Of a DNA stretch of 64,000 nt, positions 34,760 to 47,059 are shown in pieces. Each line of letters opens with the position of its first letter. Position 1 is the stretch's first letter. Under the pieces are notes generated by a model. The model was not told where the DNA came from. It did no database searches and saw only the letters and a list, made by a program, of their open reading frames with translations. Source of the DNA: Gonocerus acuteangulatus (taxonomy: Eukaryota > Arthropoda > Insecta > Hemiptera > Coreidae); the NCBI GenBank assembly GCA_946811695.1, contig OX328124.1:95379304-95443303 (forward strand), read 5' to 3'. The translations under genes and the position numbers were made by a program.

Positions 34760-36240
34760 AGGAGGCATAAAAATCGTCAAGTAATTTTGGAAATATTCTT
34801 TTTCCAGGAGAGTTTTTGGCAAATATAATTTCAAGGTTATTTTTGCAAAAGTGCAATATTTTATAGAAATTTTACAAAGCGAAAAACGTCATTGATTTAT
34901 TTTCTGACGCTAAGTAGTGCGTTCAAGAACTTTTGTTAGGCATTTAAACTAAAATATTTGTAGATCATTTAATTACCCTGTTAATCTCCCCAAGCACTCC
35001 TAAATAGAAAGTCTGGCATAGAATGAAAACTGGATACCCCAGGTTTCGGTACTGGGTCCTTCCATATTGGAGGCTTGTTTGTTACTCACTTTGAAATGAA
35101 GAAACCGCATTAGGTTTCACTTCTGTTTCCTTTGTACACTACAGGGCAGTCCTGATCAAACAACAAGTAGAAAATTCCTTTGGACGCCAAAGAGGGACTT
35201 AACATAACAACTACCTGGTTGAGTGAACGAAAGCTTCAACTTGAACCGTGAAATAAATAGCACTATTAAATCGGAATGACTGTTAATCAGATCTATTATC
35301 GCCCTCACTATATATAGACTAAAAAGAAAAAAAACAAGCTGTATGTTTTTCTTTAAGTGTTTCCTCTCATCCATTAAGTAGGAAAACACGCTTATAAGTA
35401 CTAACCGATAAAGCCTTTAAGTGGAAACAGCGATGAGATGACGCAGCTCCTGCGAGTAGGACAATGTGTGAATTAACAATCCAGTTAATTCAGTATGTTA
35501 GTATCTTAGTTGGGATATATGTTCATTTATTTTCTGCCAGAATATGTAGTTTTTTATTCTGGTTTAGTGAGATGCCGAGTAAACTTTCCAGCTACGCTAA
35601 AAGTACATCGATGTAAAAAACCGGCCGAAACAACTTTGTGCAATCGTCCAATTTAAATTACTAATAATAAAAAAAACGACGTCAGTTTACGACCCAGAAT
35701 AGTCGACGGGAAGTTGAGTGGAATACTTAAAGAGATAATTCCAAACCATCTACATCATTTGGCAGTCGTCCAACGTTCAAATGCTGCTTTGGCTTCAACA
35801 AGCGTCCGTCATTATCCTAACACAAGGTGATATTGGAAGTTAACATTTACCTCATTGAAATTCTTCCAGCTGTCCCATTAATAAACATCATGGCGCCTTT
35901 CAAAACATTGGCCACGCTTGAATAATTTTTTTCTTATCGAAGGTTGATAAAAGATCTTCATTGACGCAGAGTGATCGATGGTCAAAAGCCGAAACGTAAC
36001 AACTATTAGGAGATCAGAATACACGGCAGCTCAGAGAAAACGGGGGGTTTCTAACTAAAATTGATCGCAACTGCATAATAATAAAAAAAAATGTTCAAGT
36101 TAGGAACATTGCTAGAATCCTAAATTGCGTTCGACACAATCATAAGATGAAATAGACAAACCTTTATGTCGTATTATAATTTTACAGAGAAGAAAAATCT
36201 TAGTAAATTAAATTAAAAATTACATGTAGTAATAGTGAAT
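34760..36240. other. No gene recognised; small element fragments
   Basis: 35432-35457 carries the family A/B 5' motif reversed ('gatgacgcagctcctgcgag'). Near 35985, 'agccgaaacgtaacaac' resembles the right half of a PLE hammerhead, with a decayed left half. The remainder is AT-rich and unassigned. Confidence 0.4.
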
Positions 36241-36252
36241 AAAATACGTATG

Positions 36253-36253
<1 letters not shown>

Positions 36254-36315
<62 letters not shown>
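36254..36315. repeat. (TA)n microsatellite at palindrome left flank
   Basis: About 60 bp of TA. It ends 30 bp before the palindrome, and another TA run (36592-36611) begins at its right end. Confidence 0.95.
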
Positions 36316-36319
<4 letters not shown>

Positions 36320-36345
36320 TTTTAAATTGCATCGCTGGGTATCAC

Positions 36346-36594
36346 ATGTTTGTGTGGAACGGCTTCTTTCTCCAGCGGTGTCGCTCCTCTCTCCATCGCA
36401 ATATTTCGTCGGGTTCATCTCCGACTTCTTCAGGCTGCTACGTGTCGTCCTCGGTGGTTGTCAAGGGAATGCCCCTTGACAACCACCGAGGACGACACGT
36501 AGCAGCCTGAAGAAGTCGGAGATGAACCCGACGAAATATTGCGATGGAGAGAGGAGCGACACCGCTGGAGAAAGAAGCCGTTCCACACAAACAT
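36346..36594. mobile_element. Perfect 2 x 122-bp palindrome with inverted hammerheads (PLE-like)
   Basis: 36346-36467 and 36473-36594 are exact reverse complements by my reading, separated by the 5-nt loop AATGC. Each arm carries a hammerhead core pointing outward. On the plus strand this is CTGAAGA (36507-36513), stem II GTCGG/CCGAC (36515-36519 with 36528-36532) and GAAATATT (36533-36540). The minus-strand copy is at the mirror positions (CTGAAGA at 36433-36427). The arms are much richer in GC than the flanks, which are (TA)n. Tandem or inverted terminal repeats with hammerheads are known for Penelope-like elements; the assignment here is inference. The short frames reading through the arms are artefacts. 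Confidence 0.8.
36500..36548 (+). ncRNA. Hammerhead ribozyme candidate in right arm
   Basis: Core boxes CTGAAGA and GAAA are intact, with a perfect 5-bp stem II and 8-nt loop. Stem III is replaced by self-complementary ATAT, so the cleavage triplet would be ATT. Stem I closes with only about two pairs next to the core (GC/GC). In small PLE-type hammerheads such self-complementary stem III sequences act in dimers; that could be intramolecular here because the mirror copy lies on the opposite strand only. Activity is untested. Confidence 0.5.
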
Positions 36595-36619
36595 ATATAT
36601 ATATATATATAGGTATAAT

Positions 36620-38340
36620 GTAAGCATTCCTATATTGTAGGAAGAAAATCCATATATGGCGTAATCCGGAATGGCTCAGTTTAACAAAAACATTAATTTA
36701 AAGTATGATAAACATTCATCCGAGCTAAGAAATAAAGTTTTGGTTGTTTCTGAAAAAAGGAAGCATTAAAAAAAATATTTTAGTAACGTACATAAATACT
36801 TTTGGATTATTTTGTTAAATATCTCGAAAACGGACGAAAAAACATACTAAGTGGAAAGTGACCATTTAAAAACCAAATAAATTCTTTGAAAAAAAAGAAT
36901 CAGTCATACATTTTGATAGTACTATCGTCTTCGTAAAAAACAGTGCTTGCATTTACTGAAATATTCGTTTTGCACCATTAAATATTAATATATTATATTC
37001 TAGGCTTTCCAAATCAAGCCAGGGATTAGAATTATATTAAAGCATGCAAGATAAGTCAGACATTTAAATTTCTCCACCTCCCTATCCTCTCTCTCTCCCA
37101 TTCCATATTTTTAATCATTTTATTCTATACAATAAAGCAGAAATTTATAACAACATATAAAACGTCCAACTCGTACGAGCTGCGTCATCTTACTGCGTAT
37201 CCATAACATTTTTAAAAACAAAAACCAATTAAAAACCAAGGAAGAGGTAAAAAAAAGTAACATAAAGTAGAAGAGGCAAAGTAAAATGAAATCGACACTT
37301 TTGAATTTTAAGCACCAATCCAACTGAATGAAAAATCAAAAAAACGCATAACAATCGTTTTTGTAAGACATTTAGTAGTTTTCATCTAGATGCTTACACT
37401 TACCAAAATTTCCCTACATTTCTCGAGACATTTAAGAAAAAAATACAAAAATCAAAAACCACAATTCGGCACCACTACACAAAAGAATATTCAAGAAAAA
37501 TTCAGTTACTTCCCCAGTTCTAAAAAAAACGGCTCTTGGTCATGAAATTGCTTTTGCTGAGAAAGACACAACGAAGAACGATGCAATCTTATTTTAAATA
37601 TCACTGAATCCACCGAATGGTGAATACTACAATTGAATTGATTGAAGCTTGAGTGCTCCATTGGTAGAACTCCAATATCCCCGGGCCCTTTGTGGGGAAA
37701 CAAGAACGCTGCTTCTGACAAGATCCCGGAGTATTCAATATAACCAACTAAAATGCCAATAAGGTTTATTGCTTTATGAAAGATTGATAGAGGAAAGCTT
37801 CCACCATATATATAAAGCATCCTTCTTCCAGTCTCAACACCCTATAAAAATTCCAATCTTATCATATTTCTGTAAGAGCATCAAGGAGTTATGAATTTTT
37901 TTAAAGATTAGACTACAGGTGAAAGCCTGCTTTCGTTTTAAAAAAATGGAAGAATATTATGCTTTGCCTTAAAGATGAATGTAGAAGGCAGTTGGTTAAA
38001 AGATCAAAAAAAAAAAAAAAAAGTTTCTTTAGAACTGCTTTTAGAAACATTTCCACTCCGTCTTCAAAGGCCCTCTCTAGTCTCACGACCTTTTAGTCTA
38101 ACTTGTTGGGCTGATGAGACCACCATATTGATTTTCCACCGAAATAAAAAAAAAAAAAAAAACAAATAGTAGAATCATTCATATTCCAACTAGGCAAAAA
38201 TATTATCAAATGATTAAATATTTATATTTTGAAAAAATGTGCTCACCAGATGGCGATTGAACCCTGATTACCTCTTTGAAGGTAATCAATTTAGAGAATA
38301 AGGTAGAGCAGAAAAAATAAAATATCATCTAAAACTAAAT
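36620..38340. other. No gene recognised; one 5' element fragment
   Basis: 37166-37205 ('cgtccaactcgtacgagctg' 'cgtcatcttactgcg') is a short family A/B 5' end. The 104-codon minus-strand frame at 37506-37820 has no recognisable domain. The rest is AT-rich. Confidence 0.4.
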
Positions 38341-38348
38341 GATCATAA

Positions 38349-38349
38349 G

Positions 38350-38421
<72 letters not shown>
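38349..38421. repeat. (TA)n microsatellite
   Basis: About 70 bp of TA/AT. Confidence 0.95.
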
Positions 38422-38425
<4 letters not shown>

Positions 38426-38724
38426 CATGCTGTTTAAAATGATAAAACTATTTTTCTTCCACGAAAAACTAAAAATAAATAACTTTTTTTTACTTAGAGC
38501 ATAAAAAATAAATATATAAATTAAAAATTTGGCTCTCCTTATATTATTACTAGAAATATTAGTATTTTTTGTGCATGTACGTTTGTGCTACACACCATAA
38601 GCACAAAATTAAATATATCTTACTTACTCTATTAGTTCAGCAAGTATTCTATCATTATAAAATAATGACCCTAACTATCTTTTTTGAGGTCCACTTTTTC
38701 TGTAGCATAGGCGTCATTTTTGCG

Positions 38725-39465
38725 GCCAAAATTTGTTAATTTATTTACACCATAATAAAACAAAATGTTTTTATGTTAAAAAAATAGAAACACTGTAACT
38801 ATTACGTTTAAAAAAAAGTATATTAAAAATACAAAAAATAACTCTTAAAAATGCGAAACTTTCAATATCTGGGCAAATTTTGAGCCCTTTGCACGACTGA
38901 AAGATATCAACTGATCTAAACCAAATTAATACACAATGTTTTTAGGCTCTATTCGAAGACGTTAAAAACTATTATATTTAGAAATCATCAAATTTAAAAA
39001 ATTTTTTTTTTTTTTTTTTTTTTATTTAATATGTTTATTTAACATCTGTACAATAGAATTTAAAAAAAAATAGTCGCAAAAAGTAAGATTTTTCATTATC
39101 TATTATGAGGCATTAGCCTCATTCTGCCGCCAAAATTTGTTAATTGATTCACAACATAATAAAATACAATGTTTTTATGTTAAAAAATGGAAACACTTTA
39201 ACTATTACGTTAAAAAAAAGTATACTCAAGATAAATAAAATAACTCTTAAAAATGTGAGATTTTCAATATTTGACCCCTTGAAATCCCTTTAGAGGGAAA
39301 TTTTGAGCCCTTTGCACGACTGAAAGATATCAACTGATCAAAACCAAATTAATACACAATGTTTTTAGGCTCTATTCGAAGAAGTTAAAAACTATTATAT
39401 TAAGAAATCATCAAATCCAAAAATTTAAAAATAGTCGCAAAAAGTAAGATTTTTCATATTTTGTA
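38725..39465. repeat. Tandem duplication, ~400-bp unit
   Basis: 38725-39102 and 39129-39465 share long blocks: 'gccaaaatttgttaat', 'ttgagccctttgcacgactg', 'aaagatatcaactgatc', 'aatgtttttaggctctattc' and 'tagtcgcaaaaagtaagatt'. The offset at the first block is 404 bp. Insertions of A/T runs distinguish the copies. It directly precedes a full-length family B element. No coding potential. Confidence 0.85.
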
Positions 39466-39577
39466 AAATTTCCAAGCCAATGCGCAAACGGAGTATGTCA
39501 ACCGATTTTGATCATGTTTGATTCCTTTTATTTCTCTATATAATTCGCAACTTTCCCGCACTATTACAACATGGAAA

Positions 39578-40770
39578 TAAAAAGTCCGTCTCGCAGGAAC
39601 TGCATCATCTTAACGCGGTTCAGTTCATATCCCTAGTCTAATTTGGAAAGATTAAAATAGAAGCAGTTATTATTTTGGTTCCACCAGTCTTTTTTTTTTT
39701 AAATTAATTATTATAATGGCGTGTCAACCCTTAAGGTCACTAACGCCATTCCTGTGTGTAGTAAAGTCTTGAAAGGTCATGATTTACAATCTTACCTGGA
39801 AGGGTCGGCTAACACTAGAAACGGACCCGCTAGTGACAAGGTCTTGGAATCCTGGGAATTCTAAACGTAACAAAAATTTCAACATATTAGTGTTGATGAA
39901 ATTCGAAGATGCAGAAAATGTTTCAACTGTATCCCATAATTCTAAGTACCAAAATCAAAGACAAACAACCCTCCCTAGGAAGGACGCTAGGAAGTTGAAA
40001 AGCTATATCTTGGAAATCCATATCTCTAACATTAAATTGTGTTTCTTATTTTTCTTAACCTGTTTTATTTTCAAATACATTATCCAACTATAAGCAATTA
40101 AAAAGTAACAAGGAATAAAAAATAGACAAAAAGAACAGTTCGAATAAGCGAAATCAATTACTTTAAAGTTTTAAGCTCTTATTTCTCCGATTGACATCGC
40201 CTAATCAAAACTTTCATTAGAACCTTTTTTTTAGAGCATTTAATAAGCTTTCTAATGGTATTCTTCCGTTTACCAAGGTTCTCAACCTTTTTCGAGATAT
40301 TAAGGAAAGTAAACAAAGTTACTAAAACTTTTTATGTCTGTTAATAAAATATTTTATTCTAACCCTTCCTTAACTCCAAACGTAACCAAAATTTCAACAT
40401 ATTAGTTTTGATGAAAGTAGAACATGCAGAAAATGTGTCAACTGAATCCCATGATTCTAAGTGCCCAAACCAAAAACGGTATTCAAAAACTATTTTTCCA
40501 ATTTTCTCGAAAACGGGTAAAGCTATCGCTTTGAAAATGGTTTCATTCGTTTTCCTTGCCCAGGAGGCATATAAAACGAGTACTTACAAGCTTATGAACT
40601 CAAAAACGTAAGCGTTACGATTTTTTCTGCGCGAATTTCGCTCCAAACGCCATCTTCCAGTAGGCGGATTTTGCTGGTTAACGAACTTGACCTTTCAAAT
40701 TAGACGAAAGATTTTTGTACCAAATTTCATCAAAATCGGACCATTCGTCTGGGAGCTACAGAGCGAACAG

Positions 40771-40835
<65 letters not shown>

Positions 40836-40969
40836 TGAACCACCGTTATTTTCGTTCTCTAGGGGTTCTGAAACGCGAAATTTTCTAGTCGGCACTTCCG
40901 GATTGTTTCTTTGTATCAACTTTATAAGCGGGGTTCCTCCCTATGGGAGAGGGAGGAACCGCGCTAAAA
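39578..40969 (+). mobile_element. Family B element (HINE-like), full length
   Basis: The 5' motif is 'gtccgtctcgcaggaactgc' (39584) then 'atcatcttaacgcggttc'. The 3' end is a 10-bp hairpin, GGTTCCTCCC (40932-40941) with GGGAGGAACC (40951-40960), followed by GCGCTAAAA. The 5' TTAACGCGGTTC is the inverted partner of the 3' GGAACCGCGCTAA. The interior has no transposase and carries a (TA)n tract (40775-40829) at a fixed position after 'gcgaacagacaaatat'. Subterminal inverted repeats, a 3' hairpin and a central simple repeat match Helentron-associated (HINE/DINE-1) layout. The classification is inference. Confidence 0.75.
40775..40829. repeat. (TA)n inside family B
   Basis: Occupies the same internal position as the TA tracts at 54128-54178 and 54950-55000 in other family B copies. 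Confidence 0.95.
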
Positions 40970-40979
40970 ATGAGTTTTT

Positions 40980-41670
40980 TTCGGCCCACCCTAATATAAT
41001 AACATAAAATAATAAGAGTTAGAATTTTATAATAATAATTAAAAACAGGAAATGGAAAATCGTATGAGTGTGGTACTCACACCACTAATAAAACCACAGC
41101 AGAATAAAGACGAGACACGCTAAGCTCAGAAAAACAATTCCATTTGATTCCAGTAATTCAATAACAACTATATTTCCTAACATAATATAAATATTACCAA
41201 GAACGAATATAAATCTTTGACAAGTGATCCCTGTAATGCGACCCGCAAAACCACATGAGAACATCAATTTATTATAACAAGCATAAGGAAACACGAGATA
41301 TATCCTTTCAAGGAAGTAACCTAATCCCTAATGCTAAAAAAATACCGCCTTATTGACAATATTTGTGCGCCATGTTAGTTTGGTTCATGGAACTCATGAA
41401 CGATATATACAAAATTTCTCCTAGTAACGTTTAGCTAGTATATTTAACTGTCCTTTCTAGTGGTCGTATTTAATTTGATTGCATTTTTATAATACATTAC
41501 ATAGGACATATCTTACGTTTTCTGTATTATAAATGTATAAAGTTTAATTTAATAACTTTTGTAACATCGAAGAGCCAGAATTTGTGAATAATTAAGTGCC
41601 TTTGAGGTCATGTTTTTAGAAAAATAAATTTAAACAATAAATTGTGGCATTTTTGGAAAAAAAAACAATT
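40980..41670. other. No gene recognised
   Basis: AT-rich DNA. The 69-codon minus-strand frame at 41085-41294 is hydrophobic but otherwise unassigned. Confidence 0.4.
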
Positions 41671-41674
41671 AAAT

Positions 41675-41760
41675 GGGTCTAATGCCTAACGCCAAGGATT
41701 CTCATTCGGGAGATGTGGGTTCGAGTCCCACTTGCAACAGGTAGTGTTTTTTTTGCAAGG
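41675..41760 (+). repeat. tRNA-derived SINE head
   Basis: 'gggtctaatgcctaacgcca' 'aggattctcattcgggagat' leads to an exact B box GGTTCGAGTCC (41718-41728). The body afterwards differs from the common SINE body. Confidence 0.75.
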
Positions 41761-41849
41761 CCTGCTTAATGAGTTTTTCTGATCCACCATGAATGTTGGA
41801 TGTTGTTGAATGTGAAAATCGAACATTTATCTCAATACTTTAAATAAAA

Positions 41850-42140
41850 ACTACGGCCGGTAACGGCAAATTACTAATTTCGTTTCGGAATAATTCCTCA
41901 TTCCTGATGAACATATGTACCTTATTTTTACAACATTTTTGCATATTTGTGGTTTGATGAAGACGATTTAAGGTGAGTATTGTAGCAATATAACAACAAA
42001 TTTAGGCCATAAGAGACATATTAATAATTTGTGTCTGGAGTAAAACCTCCCAGATTTTGCAGGTTAACGAATTCGTCCAACCGCTTCTTAAGAACATACT
42101 ATATGGCAAGTAGCAAGTTTTTGGTGAGAAAATGTTTTTT
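41850..42140 (+). repeat. Diverged family A fragment
   Basis: 'aaaaactacggccggtaacg' and 'ggttaacgaattcgtccaac' match interior blocks of family A, but both ends are missing. Confidence 0.5.
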
Positions 42141-42144
42141 CACT

Positions 42145-43325
42145 ATCGAGTTCACAGAAGCACTCACATGTGTAAATTCTAACAGAGTTAATTTTCGGTA
42201 GTTAGCATAAATATTTGAAGATGTATACAAAAATTAAGGAAACACTAAAAGAAAAACAACAAGAAAAGCAAATATTTTAGGGGGAAAAAATATGCAAAAT
42301 GAGAGCGAGACAGGGTATAGGTTGATGCGAGACCGTGGCTTTGATAGAGCCCTAGATCAGGGGTGAATGGTGACGTCGAGCCATCACTCGAGCTATGTGG
42401 TGCCATTACCCTACCACATCCAGGCCGCATATACCTGCATAAATTAATATTCGGCCAACGGTCGAGGGTTAATACTCTCACGGAAGAGGGTATTATACTC
42501 CCTGTCGAGAACCTATTCCAGCATTATTAACGCTTCTATACTCTTGTTCTATGTGCGTGTTATCACTTTTATCATTATCTCCTCATGTATGTCCGCAGTG
42601 TAGGGTAGTCGCTATGAATTCCACCAACGACTCTTGTAGAAAAGTTAAAACAAGCAGCATGCATCTACATTTATGTTAATGCTTTTGATCCTCTAATTGT
42701 ATTTTTGTTATTTATTTATTTTTATTTTTTTAAGGCTGGTCAAAGAAATCTATAATCGACCTGCCGCTCTGCGGAAAGTGAGTTATATAAATATAATTGT
42801 TTAAATTGTTTTCCTATTATTGCAGTATTTTTTCTTTGGAAGTTCATTGCCCGAGATGCTTGTCGATTACTTGTTTTAATCTTCATGAAAGGCCTATCTG
42901 AAATCGTGAAAGCACAACTTCTTCCCTTCATGAACTTCTTGGCTGGAACGCTATTCAGGAGTAGTATAAGCCTGGTGTTTCAATTAAAAAATCAGGGTTT
43001 TAACATTTTCTTAATAATTATTACATTAAATGAAAAGTCAAACGAAAGAACGCCTCAAACAGTTTTGTTTGTGACACCAATATGATCAAAATAGGCTTAT
43101 CTGTCAGCAGTTCCCATATTTTCTACAAGTGCTTTCCAACGAATGGCGGCGGAGAGATATGAGCACATGTGTCAACAAACAAAACTGTGTTTCACCTTTA
43201 TTTTACGCATAATTTATATCCGTTCGTTTAATGTAATATGCTATAAATAATACGTCCAATAAAAGAGCAATACAAAAGATCTGTTTGCTGGCACCAGTGC
43301 ACGCAATTATTTCGCCGACATCTGT
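42145..43325. other. No gene recognised
   Basis: 42300-42440 is GC-richer and carries a 78-codon minus-strand frame without a known domain. Otherwise AT-rich. Confidence 0.35.

Positions 43326-43327
<2 letters not shown>

Positions 43328-43386
<59 letters not shown>
43328..43386. repeat. (TA)n microsatellite
   Basis: About 58 bp. The 105-codon minus-strand frame spanning it contains a Tyr-Ile run and is an artefact. Confidence 0.95.
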
Positions 43387-43389
<3 letters not shown>

Positions 43390-43391
<2 letters not shown>

Positions 43392-45130
43392 GCCTAGAAG
43401 GCAGGAAACAATGATATTCACAGGAGGGGCCATATTTTTTCTTCCACGAGAACGGGAATTTATATATGGAGGGCGGAAACACAAAAAACCGCCCACACCT
43501 TGAAAGCTGATCTACAAAAACTAAAGGCTGTTGAAAGCTCCGCAAGGTTGTATAAAATCATAATAAAATGCCAAGGGCTCTTCAGGTGGCACCCTAATCC
43601 AAAAACATGGATATATAAGAGAAAAATCACAACCCATACTTACCGGATTATAAAATTACACATAATAAGAAAATGATTAATGGGTTCGAAGGGGCACTAA
43701 TATATCAAAAAAATACATGATGAATAATGAGGTGATGAAGGAGCGGTGATGATTATTTAGCTGGTTGAAGCTTTCAATCATTACATTTCACACGTTTTTC
43801 GCCACTCATCGAACTCTGCTAACGACCTTGTTCGAGCACTTTGAAAAGAAGTACCAGACACATTACTGAAATCATTTTTGCATAATAACCCCATTTTTAA
43901 TGTAGTTTATTAAACAAATTATATTTTTTGTAATATTGGTTCATATATTAGTGTTGACGTTTCGTTGAATTCAAGGATTATAATAAATGAGAGGGCGACT
44001 TCCTTTTATAAATCCAAATTTCCTTGAACAAATTTAAAATTGAATAATATACATAATATCAGTCCTCCAAAGAAGTAGCAGACTCAAGACATGACATTAA
44101 CTATATATTCTATTTCCTCCTTATTCAGACTAAAACCACATTAACCTAAACAAGCAAATGGTCCAGTAAAAAAAAAAAAAAAACAAGATCTGAAGATTGT
44201 AATACAATAAATAGGAGATAATGCACAAGTGTACAGATTGAAAATGGCTTATAGCCGAAACGTTTTTTTCGTTTAAACGAAATTTAAAATAACTGCGGCA
44301 TGCCTTGAAAATAAAAGTATATTTTAGGACTAAAAAAAGCTGTTGCCAAAATATAATAGACCAAGCAAATTATTTGCACGAATTTCTGAGTTGAGCTACA
44401 GCCATAATGTGACTAGACCTCAACATTTTCGGACTTTTCACGGTTTTTCTATAATTTCACTGAAACCAGATATTTAATCGAAACGTTTACTATTAGCAAA
44501 CATTTAGATGATTAAATTCTGCCTCGATGGAGTAACAAACCGTTTCAATACAACCGGGTAGTTTCCCCTGGCGGTATTCAACGTGCTATGCCCGATGGAG
44601 ATTACAATAGTATGTGAATATTTCAGTAAAATACCGAGCAAACATACTCTACAGCATAACCTAATAGTATAAACACGCAAGTAGCAAAATTTCATTTCTG
44701 CGTAAATAAGCCACAATGACAGAAGTAATCAAAAAGTGAGAAAGATCGCATGACTCCTGTGTTCCTTCATGCATGAATTGCCCTCGGGTGATTTAAGGAT
44801 TAGGTTAGGCAACAGATATTCTCAGGAATTTAGTGTCAGACGCAACATTCAGATTACTTAAGGAATATAGTTATATTCTCAGAAAATAAGAAAAATAGAA
44901 TAAAACTAAGCTTAATCTTTTGTTAGAGCATTTTCTTAACATGCTATTCGCTTCATTAAAAAAAAAAAAATTATAAATTATATATGAATAAGAATACATC
45001 TTACAGTACATAAAAACAACATTTTTATTTTTTACAAATCGAGTGCACCCAATAAAATGAATGTATTCAGAAAATTTAAAATTCATTGAAAGGAGTTCGT
45101 TGTCGGTTAGGATTGCGAAAGTAGATTTAA
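43390..45130. other. No gene recognised; one PLE-like relic
   Basis: Near 44240-44265, 'atggcttatagccgaaacgt' keeps stem II (GGCT/AGCC) and GAAACGT of the hammerhead layout but lacks CTGANGA. The rest is unassigned AT-rich DNA. Confidence 0.4.
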
Positions 45131-45134
45131 ATGT

Positions 45135-45185
45135 TCGGTCTTGGTATTTCAACAAAACTACATTTTTGTAAAGAAATGTGGTTTA
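45135..45185. repeat. PLE terminal leader fragment
   Basis: 'cggtcttggtatttcaacaa' 'aactacatttttgtaaagaa' matches 46990-47045 and 13583-13630. Confidence 0.5.
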
Positions 45186-45853
45186 TTAAGGTATTATGAC
45201 CACACCTATAAAAAAGTTATACGATTTATCACTTAATACAAATCCCGATTTCTAAGCCATTTCGACTCCAAAACCCCTGATGACTGTTAACATATATATA
45301 TTATTACTGATATTATTCATTGTGTTAAAAAAAACACATTCATTTTCAAGGAACTACAAATTTCAAACAAAGAAAGAAATATGTATATATATAATTTAAT
45401 TAAATCTTCAAATAATGTTTAATTTAAGTTGTCAAATATAATATATATTTATGGATGAAAAATAATAGTTTTGGAGCAGGAAAAACAGTTTAAATTCTTC
45501 AATAATTTATATTTATTTGTATTTAAATTAGATTTCTCCGTACAATAAAATAGCTCGAGCTAGAACAAAAAATGGCGAGTGTTATGTGACTATTATATAT
45601 ATTATATAATGCTTGTATAATAAAGAATAATGTCCATAATCAACCTTCGTACGTTAACCCAATTGCATTGAGATGTCGTTATTAGATAGATACTTATTAT
45701 TATTACTTGAGTGCGTCAAGTTCATTAAAGATTACGTCGTAGGATTAGTTAAGATGCGCGTATGAGCTCTTGCATTTAATTAGTTCAATTAAATTATTAC
45801 TCATAACTCTTTCTTGGTATATATGAAAATAAAATTACCAGATGATAAAAATA

Positions 45854-46766
45854 AAAGTCCGTCACGCAGGAGCTGCATAACTAAGCACTTTCCTCAGAAT
45901 TTGGGTAGTGTAGACTGCTTTCCAGAACAATTTACTTAAAAAATCCTATATAAATAAAATAAAAACATGAATAGTTCTCTTTTAAATTTGTAATGAGTAA
46001 CTGTTCAGTTATTAATTTGCTTCCAGAGTTATGTTTACACATGGTACCTATTACACTACGTAATAAATACAAAAAACCTCATATTATCGTATTCTGATCT
46101 AACGCAGGAACAGGATACAGTCACTCTTGTGGTAGAAAGCGCTCCTTGCGGCGGCTTTGTGAACCTACGTCTGACGGGCTTTTCTATTGAAATAATATTA
46201 CAAATTAAACCCCCGCTTTCCGATTGACCGATTCAGCTCATTTTTACAACACTTCTTTCTCATGAGGTACCCACGACGTATACCGAGTTTCGTTACAATA
46301 CAGCAGAAATTACGACCGGTATGAGTATATTAGGAATTTGGGTCCGGAGTAAACCCCCCCTTCTAATGAACCGATTTAGTTTATTTTTACAACAAATATT
46401 CACCTGTAGATTACCACTACGAATACCGATTTTCGTCGAAATATACCAGAAATCACGGCTGGTAGTGGCGAATTGGTATTGTGGGTCCGGAGTAAACCCC
46501 CCCTCCTAATGAACCGATTTAGTTCATTTTTATATCTCACTTTTCTCTCTATATCACCAATACGAATACCAAGTTTCGTTGAAATATAACAAATATTACG
46601 GCTAACATAGTCAAATTAGTGTTTTGGGTTCGGGGTAACCCCCCCCCCCCCCTTCCGGTAGACCGACTTTGGTGGTTAACGAACTCGTTCAATCGTTTGC
46701 TAATTGAATGCTATACCAAGTTTCGTGACGAAAAAACAAAAACTCTGGCCGCTATCGTGTTAACAG

Positions 46767-46846
<80 letters not shown>

Positions 46847-46969
46847 TTTAACGGGGGTCATTTTCAGTGTCTACTACGTAGGATCGATAAAGATTTGCAG
46901 AAATTTTTCATAAATTCCGTCATGAGTCCAACCTCAATAGCTACTTTCCTTCGGAGGAAAGTGCTAAAA
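45854..46969 (+). mobile_element. Family A element (HINE-like), full length
   Basis: The 5' end is 'gtccgtcacgcaggagctgc' (45857), then the subterminal TAAGCACTTTCC (45882-45893). The 3' end is a hairpin, ACTTTCC (46943-46949) with GGAAAGT (46956-46962), running into GCTAAAA; GGAAAGTGCTAA is the inverted partner of the 5' subterminal repeat. The first ~25 bp match family B, but the subterminal sequence differs, and differs in the same way at both ends. The interior contains three degenerate direct repeats of about 130 bp ('ggtccggagtaaaccccccc' 'ttctaatgaaccgatttagt') and a (TA)n tract. No transposase. Confidence 0.75.
46770..46842. repeat. (TA)n inside family A
   Basis: Lies between 'gttaacagacaca' and 'ataaattttaacggggg'. 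The copy at 49306-49394 has (CA)n(TA)n at the same place. The 156-codon frame across it is an artefact. Confidence 0.95.
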
Positions 46970-46982
46970 CGAGAGAAGTTTA

Positions 46983-47055
46983 TTCAGGGTTCGGTCGTGT
47001 GGTATCTTAATAAAGCTACATTTTTTTTTTATAAGAAAATGAGTTTTATTTTTGC
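46983..47055. repeat. PLE terminal leader fragment
   Basis: 'cagggttcggtcgtgtggta' 'tcttaataaagctacat' then 'ataagaaaatgagttttatt' matches the flank of the hammerhead relic at 13578. It directly abuts the 3' end of the family A element. Confidence 0.55.
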
Positions 47056-47059
47056 CACA

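Noticed and set aside
36235..36627. Two mirror-image frames of 65-91 codons
   Set aside because: They encode the same residues on opposite strands because they lie in a perfect palindrome; not independent genes.
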